Assembly: GCF_012027425.1 (NCBI RefSeq)
Contig: NZ_SNUE01000007.1
Location: 1-64,000, forward strand
Length of the DNA stretch: 64,000 nt
Source: Thermococcus sp. MV5
GTDB taxonomy: Archaea > Methanobacteriota_B > Thermococci > Thermococcales > Thermococcaceae
Direction: 5' to 3'
Shown here in pieces: positions 8,354 to 16,975 of the stretch. The notes under the pieces were generated by a model. That model made no database searches, was not told the DNA's origin, and saw only the letters and a list, made by a program, of their open reading frames with translations. Every line of letters begins with the position of its first letter. Within the stretch, counting starts at the first letter, position 1. Made by a program: the position numbers and the translations under genes.

Positions 8354-8818
8354 ATGCTGATAAATAAAACTAAAAACCAAGTATGGAATGGAAGAGTAAA
8401 AGTTGCAGATACATTTTTCAAGCGATTTAGGGGATTAATGCTTACTCCAGATGTTAACTATGCATTGGTGTTTATTCTACCGGTGGAAAGCAGAATAAAT
8501 GCCTCAATTCATATGTTTTTCATGTTTCAGAGCATAGATGTTCTCTTTCTTGACTCCTCTCGAAAAGTGGTTGACCTTAAGCGCGCAAAGCCGTGGAGGG
8601 TTTATACGCCAAAGGAGAGTGCAAGATATATAATTGAAGCTCCAGTAGGTGTTATAAATGCTATCCATGCTGAAATAGGAGACGAAATTGACTGGCAAGT
8701 AGAGGAAGAGAGAAAAGCTGTTCCTTCTCCTACAAGTGCGATTAATAAGATAAACATAAAAAGTTCAAATGGTGTTATAAGCTTGGCTGAGCCTAAACCA
8801 AAGCTTAAAGGGAAATGA
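8354..8818 (+). CDS. DUF192 family protein
   Basis: 154 residues of the DUF192 (COG1430) family: [35 protein letters not shown] and [21 protein letters not shown] are the family blocks. The family is a small beta-sheet domain of unknown function. ATG 8354 is chosen because family members begin about here (MLINKTK); the longer frame from 8258 overlaps the oxidoreductase gene and adds a hydrophobic stretch that family members usually lack in archaea. The last 35 residues are a low-complexity tail. The next gene starts two bases after the stop. Confidence 0.75.
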   Translation: MLINKTKNQVWNGRVKVADTFFKRFRGLMLTPDVNYALVFILPVESRINASIHMFFMFQSIDVLFLDSSRKVVDLKRAKPWRVYTPKESARYIIEAPVGVINAIHAEIGDEIDWQVEEERKAVPSPTSAINKINIKSSNGVISLAEPKPKLKGK

Positions 8819-8819
8819 T

Positions 8820-9500
8820 ATGCTTGACAGTATTATCGAGTGCATAAAAACAAAATTGAAAAGAACAGAGAACTTAGATGATGAACTTTATTCCTTGATT
8901 CTGTATGGCTCTTTTGTGAGAGGAGATTTTATTGAAGGAGTTAGTGATCTGGATTTCTTTGCTGTAATAAAGGATAATGAAAAAGTTATTGCTCCCTTAA
9001 AAATAGTTTTAGAGGAATGCTGTGCTAATCTAGGCGCTGTTGAGATTGATTTAGCGTGGGAGTACCTTGAGAATTTAGATGATCCATTACATACAGGATT
9101 TCCATTTAAATTTTTAACAATATACCAGCAGGACTTTTTAGAGCATCATGTTGTAATATATGGAGACGATATAACTTCCTTACTTCCGAGATACCATTTT
9201 AAGGATCTTTTGAAGTGGAGAATTGAAAGGTTACTGGCTTCAATGAATCAGTTCAGTGGAAATTTAAAGATGCTACATATAGGTGCTGGAGAAGTAGTCC
9301 GTCTTCTGGCCATTATCCATGGTGCTAGAAGCCTTAGAAAAAAGGAGGTGTTAAGGGTTCTTGAGATAATTGGAGATATAGAAGCATTGGAAATTTATAA
9401 GGCGTATCTTAATGGCAGGGGGTTAAGATTTAGTGAAGATTATCTTAAAGAGTTCGTTCGCTCTAGGTGTGAAATACTCAAAAAACAGCAAAATCTATAG
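8820..9500 (+). CDS. Minimal nucleotidyltransferase-domain protein
   Basis: 226 residues. The N-terminal half is a nucleotidyltransferase fold: GSFVRG at residues 30-35 and SDLDFF with Asp43 and Asp45 give the GS...DxD catalytic pattern of MNT-like enzymes. The C-terminal half is helical and may be a substrate-binding or HEPN-like segment. It follows the DUF192 gene by one base and converges with trm5b, overlapping it by 23 bases. Target unknown; a toxin-antitoxin role is possible but no HEPN partner is adjacent. Confidence 0.72.
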   Translation: MLDSIIECIKTKLKRTENLDDELYSLILYGSFVRGDFIEGVSDLDFFAVIKDNEKVIAPLKIVLEECCANLGAVEIDLAWEYLENLDDPLHTGFPFKFLTIYQQDFLEHHVVIYGDDITSLLPRYHFKDLLKWRIERLLASMNQFSGNLKMLHIGAGEVVRLLAIIHGARSLRKKEVLRVLEIIGDIEALEIYKAYLNGRGLRFSEDYLKEFVRSRCEILKKQQNL

Positions 9501-10470
9501 CTATGTTGTATTGATATGGAGCATAGGGCCTTACTTTCCTTTTCTCCAAGATCTTAATTTCCCTTCCAAGGTTTTTTGCAATTTCCTTTATTTTCTTTTC
9601 GTGCTCTCCAAAAAGATCATCCTCATGTGAGAAACCGTAATAATGGATTATTCCTTCACGTCTCACACTTACCATTGCTTCTTCTAGGAAGTAGTGTGCG
9701 AACTTGGGAAGATTCATAATAACCCTATCCGCCTTTATTTGTCCAGCAACTTTTCTTACATCTCCGAGGATGGGAATGACATTTTTAACCTTGTTCAGTT
9801 TTTTATTCTCTTCTAAATATCGTATGGCCCAAGGATTGATGTCACATGCAAAAATAAGCTTTGCCTTCTTTGCTAGAAGAATTGAATAAGGCCCCACGCC
9901 TGCAAACATATCAAAAACTATTTCTCCTCTTTGAACTTTTTTGAAGATTCTCATTCTTTCTGTAGCTAATCTTGGGGAGAAGTATACCTTTCCGACATCT
10001 AATTTTAGCCTGATTCCGTTTTCTCGATGAATGGTTTCGGTTTTTTGCTCTCCAGCGAGATGGATGAGTTCCCTCACTCTGTACTTTCCTAAGACTTTGC
10101 TACCCTTTGCAAACACAGCTGTTATATGCTTATGCACCTGTAATATGGCCTTACCAATATTTTTTCCATATGGGGTTAATTCATCAGGTAGTTCCAGTAT
10201 AGCTATCTCTCCAATAATATCGAATGAGGAGGGTAAGAGTGGGAGGAGCTCTTGAGGAACCTTAACAACTTCTCTATAACTATGTGGCCGTTTAGACACT
10301 TGCTCAAAAGTTGTTTCAACTAGTTCAAATCCTTCTATTCTTTCTTTCACTGGAAAAACCACGAAATCTCCAGTAGTCTTGACTTTAAATCTATTGTCCA
10401 GTAAATTAAGCTCAAGAAGAGTTTTCCTCACGCTTTCTGCTTCTTTTTTTGGAACTTTTACCCCCAACAT
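9478..10470 (-). CDS. trm5b: tRNA (guanine37-N1)-methyltransferase Trm5b
   Basis: About 330 residues. It methylates N1 of G37 in tRNA using S-adenosylmethionine. The Rossmann motif FDMFAGVGPYSILLAK and ACDINPWA are the SAM site, and the NLPK motif in RVIMNLPKFAHYF is typical of Trm5. The N-terminal D1-type domain and the R-E-L-I-HLAGEQKTETIHRENG segment support subfamily b. I start at MLGVKVPKKE (10470), with GTGATGA just upstream; an ATG at 10476 is also possible. tRNA-Glu lies divergently upstream. Confidence 0.88.
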   Translation of the reverse strand: MLGVKVPKKEAESVRKTLLELNLLDNRFKVKTTGDFVVFPVKERIEGFELVETTFEQVSKRPHSYREVVKVPQELLPLLPSSFDIIGEIAILELPDELTPYGKNIGKAILQVHKHITAVFAKGSKVLGKYRVRELIHLAGEQKTETIHRENGIRLKLDVGKVYFSPRLATERMRIFKKVQRGEIVFDMFAGVGPYSILLAKKAKLIFACDINPWAIRYLEENKKLNKVKNVIPILGDVRKVAGQIKADRVIMNLPKFAHYFLEEAMVSVRREGIIHYYGFSHEDDLFGEHEKKIKEIAKNLGREIKILEKRKVRPYAPYQYNIAIDFAVF

Positions 10471-10556
10471 TCTCATCACTAAAAGAATTTTCGAAGAGCT
10501 TAAAAGAATTTTGAGCGAAAAGTTTTTAAATAAATTTCAAGGTTACGATATTGGAC

Positions 10557-10634
10557 GCCCCGGTGGTGTAGCCCGGTCAAACATGCGGGCCTTTCGAGCC
10601 CGCGCCCCGGGTTCAAATCCCGGCCGGGGCACCA
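10557..10634 (+). tRNA. tRNA-Glu (TTC), CCA encoded
   Basis: Acceptor GCCCCGG pairs with CCGGGGC at 10624-10630, discriminator A, then CCA 10632-10634. The anticodon stem GCGGGC/GCCCGC closes a loop CTTTCGA, anticodon TTC. The T loop reads GGGTTCAAATCCC. A TATA element, AAGTTTTTAAATAAA, lies about 30 bases upstream (near 10520-10534). Confidence 0.97.
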
Positions 10635-10724
10635 AAATTCTTCTGCATGGTAATCAAAAACTTCTAGTTTTTAGAACAAGTTAAGCTTTTAAACCCTAAC
10701 TTGGATAAATAATCCAGGGAGAAT

Positions 10725-11723
10725 ATGAAAAAATTAATACCTTTATTGCTTTCATCTATTGTCTTAGTACTCCTAGGAATAGTTGTGGGTTCTGTTAGGA
10801 TACCGTTTAGAGAAATTGTTTCATCATTCAGTTTGAAAACTTTGAAAATGGCACTTTCAAGTCCAAATTCACTTAAAGGCAATACTTATATTATACTTCA
10901 AATAAGGTTGCCGAGGGTTTTATTAGCATATTTTGTTGGAGTAAGTCTGGCATCTGCTGGTACGGCTTCTCAAGCTCTTTTTAAAAATCCGCTCGCAGAT
11001 CCATACATTATCGGAATAAGTGGAGGTGCTGCAGTGGGGGCTTCAATAGCAGCCCTCTATTTTCCGCGTTATATGGGATTTTTCGCCTTACTTGGTGCGC
11101 TATTAGCAGTTTCTACTGTTTACAGGATTGCAAAAGTGAATGGTCATATTCCAGTGGATACTTTGCTTCTAGCTGGAATTGCACTTGGATTTTTCACAAG
11201 TGCCTTGACCTCTTATCTTCTTTATGTGGGGAGAGAGAGTGTCCACAATGCGATTTTCTGGCTAATGGGCACATTTAATGGAGCAGTGTGGAAGGAAGTG
11301 AGGTTGGTTATGCTCTCATCAGTTTTGGGAACATTATTCTTATTTATGAGCTGGAAAGAATTAAATTTGCTTCTTTTGGGAGAAGAGAGCATTTCAATTG
11401 GGCTGGATATCAATTTGTATCGGAAACTCATTATAGGTGTTATATCACTCCTCACTTCTTTTGCCGTAGCAACCAGTGGGATAATAGGGTTCGTGGGTCT
11501 AATAAGCCCTCATGCCATGAGATTGGTATTTGGACCTAATCATAAGAGATTACTTCCCGCTTCTGCGCTTTTTGGTGGTAGCTTAATGGTATTTGCTGAT
11601 CTTCTTGCGAGAAGTTTACTCAGTCCCACTGAAGTACCAGTAGGAATAATAACTGCCCTTTTTGGTGCTCCATTTTTTATCTATCTTTTAATGAAGAAGA
11701 AGAGAGGTGAGCTCCTTGGTTAA
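10725..11723 (+). CDS. ABC importer permease, FecCD/BtuC family
   Basis: 332 residues, the usual length for a cobalamin/iron-siderophore permease, with about ten hydrophobic segments. PRVLLAYFVGVSLASAG, QALFKNPLADPYIIGISGGA and the coupling motif GIIGFVGLISPHAMRL are family signatures. It acts in the membrane with the ATPase at 11716. AGCTTTTAAACC (about 10683-10694) is a TATA candidate and GGGAG precedes the ATG. The binding protein expected in the operon is present only as a stub at 12500. Confidence 0.9.
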   Translation: MKKLIPLLLSSIVLVLLGIVVGSVRIPFREIVSSFSLKTLKMALSSPNSLKGNTYIILQIRLPRVLLAYFVGVSLASAGTASQALFKNPLADPYIIGISGGAAVGASIAALYFPRYMGFFALLGALLAVSTVYRIAKVNGHIPVDTLLLAGIALGFFTSALTSYLLYVGRESVHNAIFWLMGTFNGAVWKEVRLVMLSSVLGTLFLFMSWKELNLLLLGEESISIGLDINLYRKLIIGVISLLTSFAVATSGIIGFVGLISPHAMRLVFGPNHKRLLPASALFGGSLMVFADLLARSLLSPTEVPVGIITALFGAPFFIYLLMKKKRGELLG

Positions 11724-12435
11724 GCTTGAAGTCAAGATATCTTTTTCATATTGGAAAAAGGAGGTTCTTAAGAATGTTTTCTTCTCCACTAAACGGGGAA
11801 AACTTTTGGCTATTGTGGGCCCTAATGGAGCTGGAAAATCAACACTTCTCAAGTGTTTGGTTGGAATTTTAAAGCCCCAAGGGTATGCAAAATTGGATGA
11901 TATAGACCTGTTGAGCTTAAAACCAAAAGAACGAGCTCACTATGTCTCTTACGTCCCTCAAACGTCCTATCCAGAATTTGCTTTCACTGTTGAAGAGTTT
12001 GTTGAACTTGGAACTTATGCCACTGGAGGAAGTGTGGAAAAGGCTCTAAATCGAGTTGGGATGGGAAACAGGAGTCATGAACTGGTGACAAAGTTGAGTG
12101 GTGGAGAATATCAGCTAATTTTGATAGCAAGGGCATTGGCACAAGGAAGCGAAGTTATGCTGCTTGATGAACCCACATCTCATTTAGACATTAATCATGC
12201 CCTTCAGGTAATGAACCTCTTAAAAGAACTGAAAGAGGAGAAAATTATTATAGCCGTTATGCATGATTTGAATCTCGCATTGAATTATGCGGATATTCTT
12301 TTAGTTCTCAATAATGGGAAAGTTCATTGGATGGGCACTCCATCAGATCTCGTCCCAGAAATCCTGGAGGAAGTTTACCATGTAAAAGCAAGGATAAAAG
12401 ATGTTGAGGGTCTGAGGCTTGTCACAGCATTTTAA
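11716..12435 (+). CDS. ABC importer ATPase, FepC/BtuD family
   Basis: About 239 residues. Walker A GPNGAGKST, signature LSGGEYQ and Walker B VMLLDEPTSHLD, followed by the switch histidine in AVMHDLN, are all intact. It powers the permease encoded just before; the two genes overlap. I favour the TTG at 11716 since GAGGTGAG (11704-11711) sits five bases before it; a GTG at 11707 is inside that ribosome site. Substrate (iron chelate, cobalamin or similar) is inferred from family only. Confidence 0.88.
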   Translation: MVKLEVKISFSYWKKEVLKNVFFSTKRGKLLAIVGPNGAGKSTLLKCLVGILKPQGYAKLDDIDLLSLKPKERAHYVSYVPQTSYPEFAFTVEEFVELGTYATGGSVEKALNRVGMGNRSHELVTKLSGGEYQLILIARALAQGSEVMLLDEPTSHLDINHALQVMNLLKELKEEKIIIAVMHDLNLALNYADILLVLNNGKVHWMGTPSDLVPEILEEVYHVKARIKDVEGLRLVTAF

Positions 12436-12499
12436 TGTTTCCTTTTCCAAAAACCTAATATAATACATCATCAATATTCACTGAGGGTGATACTAGGCT

Positions 12500-12637
12500 A
12501 TGGAAAAAAGACATCTTAGCCTGATTTTTATTCTGCTAATACTTAGCGTAACTTTCGCTGGATGCATAACTCAAACAAATACTAAAACAGAAACTCTCGT
12601 TATTCCAGGTCCCACCAGTGACGACTTTAGTCCTTGA
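12500..12637 (+). pseudogene. Truncated lipoprotein (substrate-binding protein stub)
   Basis: An ATG at 12500 opens 45 codons that begin as a lipoprotein signal peptide: MEKRHLSLIFILLILSVTFA, then Cys22 in a FAGC lipobox, then a Thr-rich linker (TQTNTKTETL). The frame stops at 12635 inside the end of the convergent NTPase gene. Position behind permease and ATPase genes is where the binding protein of such importers is often found. The signal plus linker with no mature domain suggests a deletion that removed the rest. It could still be expressed as a tiny lipoprotein. GGTGAT lies upstream. Confidence 0.6.
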
Positions 12638-13148
12638 AAGAGAATAATGCCTTCAGTTCTTTGATAACTTCATCTTTAATTTTTTCTCTATTTTCAGTGG
12701 TAAGCACGTAGAGTTTTCCCATCCCTCTAAAGCGTTCGGTGTATCTTCTGTGCACTGTTGCTAAGAGAGGTTTCTCTTTTTTGAGAACTTCGTTGATTAT
12801 CTTAGCAAACTCCCTGCTTTTATATTCCATGGCCCCTATTTCATCAATGATTATAAGGTCTGCTTCACTTATTGCCCTTCTTATTGCAGATACTCCGACT
12901 CTATTTAAGTCTTCAAGGTTAACAACGTATTTTCCAACTCGTGGATAGCCTTCTCCAACCCATGCGAGGATTCCTTCTTCTTTGGTGTCTATTGCTTTAA
13001 TCTTAAATCCCACTCTCCTACCTTTTTTCCTTACTTCTTGTGTCGTGAACCCTCCAATCTTTAGGCCTATGCCTTGCATTTCTTCTGCAACTTTTAAAAC
13101 AAGAGTGGTCTTTCCAACTCCCGGTAACCCGGTTACGAAGAGTCTCAT
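12627..13148 (-). CDS. Nucleoside-triphosphatase THEP1 family
   Basis: 173 residues with P-loop GLPGVGKTT at residues 7-15 and the Walker B region LIIDEIGAMEY, the THEP1/DUF265 pattern. Members hydrolyse ATP, GTP and other NTPs in vitro; the biological role is unclear. LLATVHRRYTERF is also typical. ATG 13148 is preceded by GGTGATAAT. Its stop overlaps the lipoprotein stub by 11 bases. Confidence 0.9.
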   Translation of the reverse strand: MRLFVTGLPGVGKTTLVLKVAEEMQGIGLKIGGFTTQEVRKKGRRVGFKIKAIDTKEEGILAWVGEGYPRVGKYVVNLEDLNRVGVSAIRRAISEADLIIIDEIGAMEYKSREFAKIINEVLKKEKPLLATVHRRYTERFRGMGKLYVLTTENREKIKDEVIKELKALFSFKD

Positions 13149-13240
13149 ATTATCACCGAGAAAATATAAAGAAAAGAAAATTTAATAATTTGTCGAAAAA
13201 TAAATAATGAACAGAGATTGTTCAGTCTGTTTTTATCTAT

Positions 13241-14416
13241 CTAGCCCTTACCGGGTCTATACTTATTCTTTTCTCTCTCTTTCCATTTCTCTCTTATCAT
13301 TAGTTTCTCTGTGTGGAACTTTTCTTTTATCATCTCCCTCAGCTGGTTAATTAACTCCTCTGCTCGTTCGTAGTCGCCTTCTTTGAATGCATCCTTGAGT
13401 TCCTCAAGTAGTGTTCTTTCTTCCATCATGTTAAGTCCTATTTTCTCGAATTTAGTTGTAATTCGTTCGAGTTTCTCTATTCTGATTTTGATTTTGAGGG
13501 TTTGATTTGTCCTGATCATGATTTCTCGTTTTTCACCTGCCATTCTAATCACAGCTTCTGCATGTGCTTTGGCTGCTATTGCTTGGCCATAAGCTTTTCC
13601 GTATTTTCCTTCATCGTATGCTTCTTTAGCATTTTCAAGTTCCTTCTCTGCAAGGAGTAGAAGTCTCTCGGCAGCTGGAACTTTCACACTTTCGTTTTCC
13701 AATAGCTCCTTAGCAAGTAGTGTTTTGGTCTCAGCAATTTCTATGGCCTCCCATGCCATTTCAGCTGTTATATTGACTTCCTCTTTGGTTACGTTGACTT
13801 TCAGTTCTTTTCTTATCTTTTTTTCCATTATTTCTGTCGCATTTTCTGAAAATGGTGTTTTTATTATTACAATATGAGTTACTTTGATCATGGCAAGTAT
13901 CTGAGTTTGGTTCTCAGTCTTGTTAGTGTCTATATACACAGGAAAAGCCTTTTCGACCTTAATTTTCTTGAGGGCTCCTATGTCTCGGCCGTGGGCAATG
14001 ACAATCTTACTGTTATCTAAAATCTCTGGATAGTTTTCAAAGACATACTCTAGCACTTTAATATTTGTCTCATATCTGTCATCTCCCCATATTCTTGCCC
14101 ATTTTATTCCCATATCGTCTAGATCTTCCTCATAGTTCTTAGGCACAGCCGCCGGGCCGCCTATGATTAAGACTTTATCCGGAGCAATGCTCATTATTTC
14201 AGCTATTATGTTTGGATCGTACACTCCCCACGATGTTATGAGTATTGTGAGGTTCATGCTCTCTCCTAACTTTTGTGCAAGTGTTAGGTCAGCTTCATTA
14301 TCACTTACGAGTATTACAAGAGTGAGGCCATTTTCTTCAGTTGCTGTAGTGGTGGGTACTATGCTCAGCAAAAGGAGGATTCCAAACAGTCCAACAAATA
14401 CTTTTTTCGCCATCAT
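13241..14416 (-). CDS. Secreted cell-wall-binding-repeat-like protein with C-terminal coiled coil
   Basis: 391 residues. A signal peptide (VFVGLFGILLLLSIVPTTTA) is followed by one domain resembling the cell wall binding repeat 2 family: VLIIGGPAAVPKNYEEDL and ARIWGDDRYETN. From about residue 205 it becomes Lys/Glu-rich helix, likely coiled coil, including an AKELLENAKEAYDEGKYGKA-like repeat-rich stretch. Probably extracytoplasmic and surface associated; no S-layer anchor is evident. GAGGTGAT precedes ATG 14416. Thermococcales carry several relatives; the ligand is unknown. Confidence 0.7.
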   Translation of the reverse strand: MMAKKVFVGLFGILLLLSIVPTTTATEENGLTLVILVSDNEADLTLAQKLGESMNLTILITSWGVYDPNIIAEIMSIAPDKVLIIGGPAAVPKNYEEDLDDMGIKWARIWGDDRYETNIKVLEYVFENYPEILDNSKIVIAHGRDIGALKKIKVEKAFPVYIDTNKTENQTQILAMIKVTHIVIIKTPFSENATEIMEKKIRKELKVNVTKEEVNITAEMAWEAIEIAETKTLLAKELLENESVKVPAAERLLLLAEKELENAKEAYDEGKYGKAYGQAIAAKAHAEAVIRMAGEKREIMIRTNQTLKIKIRIEKLERITTKFEKIGLNMMEERTLLEELKDAFKEGDYERAEELINQLREMIKEKFHTEKLMIREKWKEREKNKYRPGKG

Positions 14417-14670
14417 GGTGTATCACCTCACTTATTATTAGAGAAAAACATCTATTTAAGCTTTTTTCATGAAATCGTTTTGTTTTGTTTTTGTTTGTTC
14501 AAAAATAATCTCCTTCAAAAGAGTTTGAATGTATCATTGTTAAATACTGTTTTTGAGTGTTTACGAATGTTTAAAGAGGACTGTAAGACCTCTTTATGAA
14601 AATTCTACACTTAATCTTTTAGTTTAGGCGATGAAAAAGTATTAAGAGTGAAAACTTGTTGAGTAAAAGC

Positions 14671-14681
14671 AAACTTTAAAT
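14671..14681 (+). promoter_or_regulatory. TATA box for mtnA
   Basis: AAACTTTAAAT at 14671-14681 is a good archaeal TATA element and would put transcription start near 14705, just before ATG 14714. The rest of the gap 14417-14670 is A+T-rich, with runs of T and no credible open frame or RNA that I can see. Confidence 0.55.
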
Positions 14682-14713
14682 CATTCAGTGAAGAAAGGAT
14701 GGTGGTGGTTGGA

Positions 14714-15778
14714 ATGAAAATAAAGTATAAACCTGAGGAATTGACGAGACTTCCTAGAAGCGTGGAATTTAGAGAGGGGAAGGTCCATATAATCGATCAG
14801 CTCTTGCTTCCAAAAGAGTTTAAAGTAATATCATTGGAGACTATTGAAGAGGTGGCCAGGGCAATAAGAACTCTACAGGTTAGGGGAGCTCCGGCTATAG
14901 GTGCAACCGCTGCTTATGGGCTTGCACTGCTTGCTGAAAAGTGTAAAATAGAAAATAAAGAGAAGTTTTTAGATGAGTTCTACGGAGCTTTTGAGGTTTT
15001 AAAGAATACACGACCAACAGCTGTAAATCTTTTCTGGGCTCTTAATAGGATTAAGGATATTGTGGAAGAACACAGAGAGGAGAGTCTTGATAAAATAAAA
15101 AGTCTGATCGTTGAAGAGGCACATAAAATAGCAGATGAGGACGTAGAGGCAAACCTCAGAATGGGTCATTATGGGGCTGAAATTCTTCCTGAAGGGAACA
15201 TTTTAACTCATTGTAATGCTGGAAGCTTAGCAACAGTGCATCTCGGTACAGTAGGAGCAGCTTTGAGAGTAATGCACAGAGAAGGTAAATTGAAGCTCTT
15301 ATGGGTGGATGAGACAAGGCCAGTTCTCCAGGGGGCTAGACTCTCAGCTTGGGAGTACCATTATGATGGGATTCCATTAAAACTGATAAGTGATAACATG
15401 GCAGGCTTTGTAATGCAACAAGGAAAAGTAGATGCAATAATTGTTGGGGCAGATAGAATTGTGGCAAATGGTGATTTTGCCAATAAGATTGGGACTTACT
15501 CTTTAGCAGTACTTGCAAAGGAGCACAACATACCCTTCTTCACAATTGCACCTTTGTCGACAATAGACATGAGTCTTAAGAGTGGTAAAGAAATCCCAAT
15601 TGAAGAGCGACCAAGGGATGAAGTCTTAACATGCGGGGGATGTAAAATAGCTCCGGATGTCGATGTTTACAACCCGGCTTTTGACGTAACTCCGCACAAA
15701 TACCTCACAGCAATAATCACCGATAGGGGGGTAGTCTATCCTCCTTTTGAGAGAAATTTAAAGAAACTCTTTGAATAA
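14714..15778 (+). CDS. mtnA: S-methyl-5-thioribose-1-phosphate isomerase
   Basis: 354 residues of the eIF2B-related isomerase family. RGAPAIG at residues 57-63, the catalytic Cys167 in THCNAGSLAT and Asp247 in VGADRIVANGDF are those of MtnA, which converts 5-methylthioribose 1-phosphate to methylthioribulose 1-phosphate in methionine salvage. The N-terminal LPRSVEF block separates it from ribose-1,5-bisphosphate isomerase. ATG 14714 has GGTGGT upstream; an in-frame ATG at 14699 is an alternative. MTA phosphorylase, the preceding step, is at 59946. Confidence 0.88.
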   Translation: MKIKYKPEELTRLPRSVEFREGKVHIIDQLLLPKEFKVISLETIEEVARAIRTLQVRGAPAIGATAAYGLALLAEKCKIENKEKFLDEFYGAFEVLKNTRPTAVNLFWALNRIKDIVEEHREESLDKIKSLIVEEAHKIADEDVEANLRMGHYGAEILPEGNILTHCNAGSLATVHLGTVGAALRVMHREGKLKLLWVDETRPVLQGARLSAWEYHYDGIPLKLISDNMAGFVMQQGKVDAIIVGADRIVANGDFANKIGTYSLAVLAKEHNIPFFTIAPLSTIDMSLKSGKEIPIEERPRDEVLTCGGCKIAPDVDVYNPAFDVTPHKYLTAIITDRGVVYPPFERNLKKLFE

Positions 15779-15803
15779 GTTTCAATTTGTCATGGTGAGG
15801 GAT

Positions 15804-16946
15804 ATGAAGTTCTTTGGCTTAAAGACAAGGATAATAATTGGAGAAGGAAGCCTTCGATATGTTCAGAGTATTGCAAGAAATTATGAGAGAGTTATGGTCC
15901 TTTCCAGCAAATCTATGCGAATTCACGGGTTTCTCAATGAGGTTATGGACTATGTGGAAGAAGCTGGGGCAGATGTGGATGCCATGGAAGGGTTACCTGC
16001 TGAACCTGATTATGAAGATGTTGAAGAGTTAATACCGAGAGTTAAGGCTTTTTCTCCAGATTTGCTTATAGCTCTTGGAGGGGGAAGTGTAATAGATATC
16101 ACAAAGGCCGTAAAGGTCTTCTATGATGCACCGGAACTCGGCTTTGAGGAGGTAGCATTTTTTAGCAGGTTTACAAAGCCTGCAAAGGCTATACCAAAAC
16201 TTAAAACCCCATTAGTGGCAATCCCATCTACAAGTGGGGCTGGAAGTGAGGTCTCTGCTGCGAGCGTGCTCAGGAAAGACGGAGTAAAATACAACCTCGT
16301 TTCATATGAGATTGCTCCGGAGTATGCGATTCTTGATCCACGGCTGCCAAGAACAATGCCAGAGGACGTTGCTAGAAATTCAGGTTTAGACGTTTTAGTT
16401 CATGGAATTGAGGCATACACCACTAATTCCACAACTCCATTCAGTGATGCCATGGCGATAAAAGCAATAAAAACTGTTTTTAAGTGGCTCCCATTGTCTG
16501 TTAAAGGAGATGAGAAAGCTAGGGAGAAAGTTCATTATGCGGCAACAATGGCAGGAATAGCGTTTTTAAATGCTCGTCTTGGCATGTGCCATAGTATGAG
16601 TCATAAAGCTGCTTGGATAGCTCCACATGGCCTGCTTAATGCGATCTTCTTACCATACGTAATTGAATTCAATATGAAGAGTGAGTATGCAAGGAAAAAG
16701 TATGCAGAGATAGCTAGAGAGGTTGGATTTAATACAGCTGAGGAACTTATTGAAGTTGTGAAGGAATTCAATGAGATGCTTGGTGTTCCAGCACTTAGTA
16801 AGGTAGTGAATGAGGATGTATTCCTCTTGAAAGTCAGTGAAATGGCAGATATGGCCTATGCTGACCCATTGATAAGCTTTAACCCTGTTGAACCAAGTGT
16901 GGATGATATCAAGGAGCTTTATAGAAAGGCGTACTATGCCGAGTAG
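15804..16946 (+). CDS. Iron-containing alcohol dehydrogenase
   Basis: 380 residues of the group III ADH family. GGGSVID (from residue 92) binds NAD(P); metal ligands expected from the family are Asp196, His200 (GLDVLVHGIEAY), His263 and His275 (CHSMSHKAAWIAPHG). PSTSGAGSEVS is also conserved. It likely interconverts an alcohol and aldehyde. ATG 15804 is preceded by GGTGAGG; the longer frame from 15771 lacks a ribosome site. It is 25 bases after mtnA and probably co-transcribed. Confidence 0.9.
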   Translation: MKFFGLKTRIIIGEGSLRYVQSIARNYERVMVLSSKSMRIHGFLNEVMDYVEEAGADVDAMEGLPAEPDYEDVEELIPRVKAFSPDLLIALGGGSVIDITKAVKVFYDAPELGFEEVAFFSRFTKPAKAIPKLKTPLVAIPSTSGAGSEVSAASVLRKDGVKYNLVSYEIAPEYAILDPRLPRTMPEDVARNSGLDVLVHGIEAYTTNSTTPFSDAMAIKAIKTVFKWLPLSVKGDEKAREKVHYAATMAGIAFLNARLGMCHSMSHKAAWIAPHGLLNAIFLPYVIEFNMKSEYARKKYAEIAREVGFNTAEELIEVVKEFNEMLGVPALSKVVNEDVFLLKVSEMADMAYADPLISFNPVEPSVDDIKELYRKAYYAE

Positions 16947-16957
16947 TTTTTAAACCC
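16946..16957 (+). promoter_or_regulatory. Promoter giving a leaderless lhr mRNA
   Basis: GTTTTTAAACCC at about 16946-16957 is a TATA element whose centre is some 25 bases before ATG 16976. No ribosome binding site lies before that ATG, so transcription probably starts at or next to the start codon, giving a leaderless message. Confidence 0.6.
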
Positions 16958-16975
16958 TCTTTCACTTTTTCTATC

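Noticed and set aside
8820-9500. Toxin-antitoxin module based on the nucleotidyltransferase
   Set aside because: No HEPN or other toxin-like partner is adjacent; the neighbours are a DUF192 gene and trm5b.
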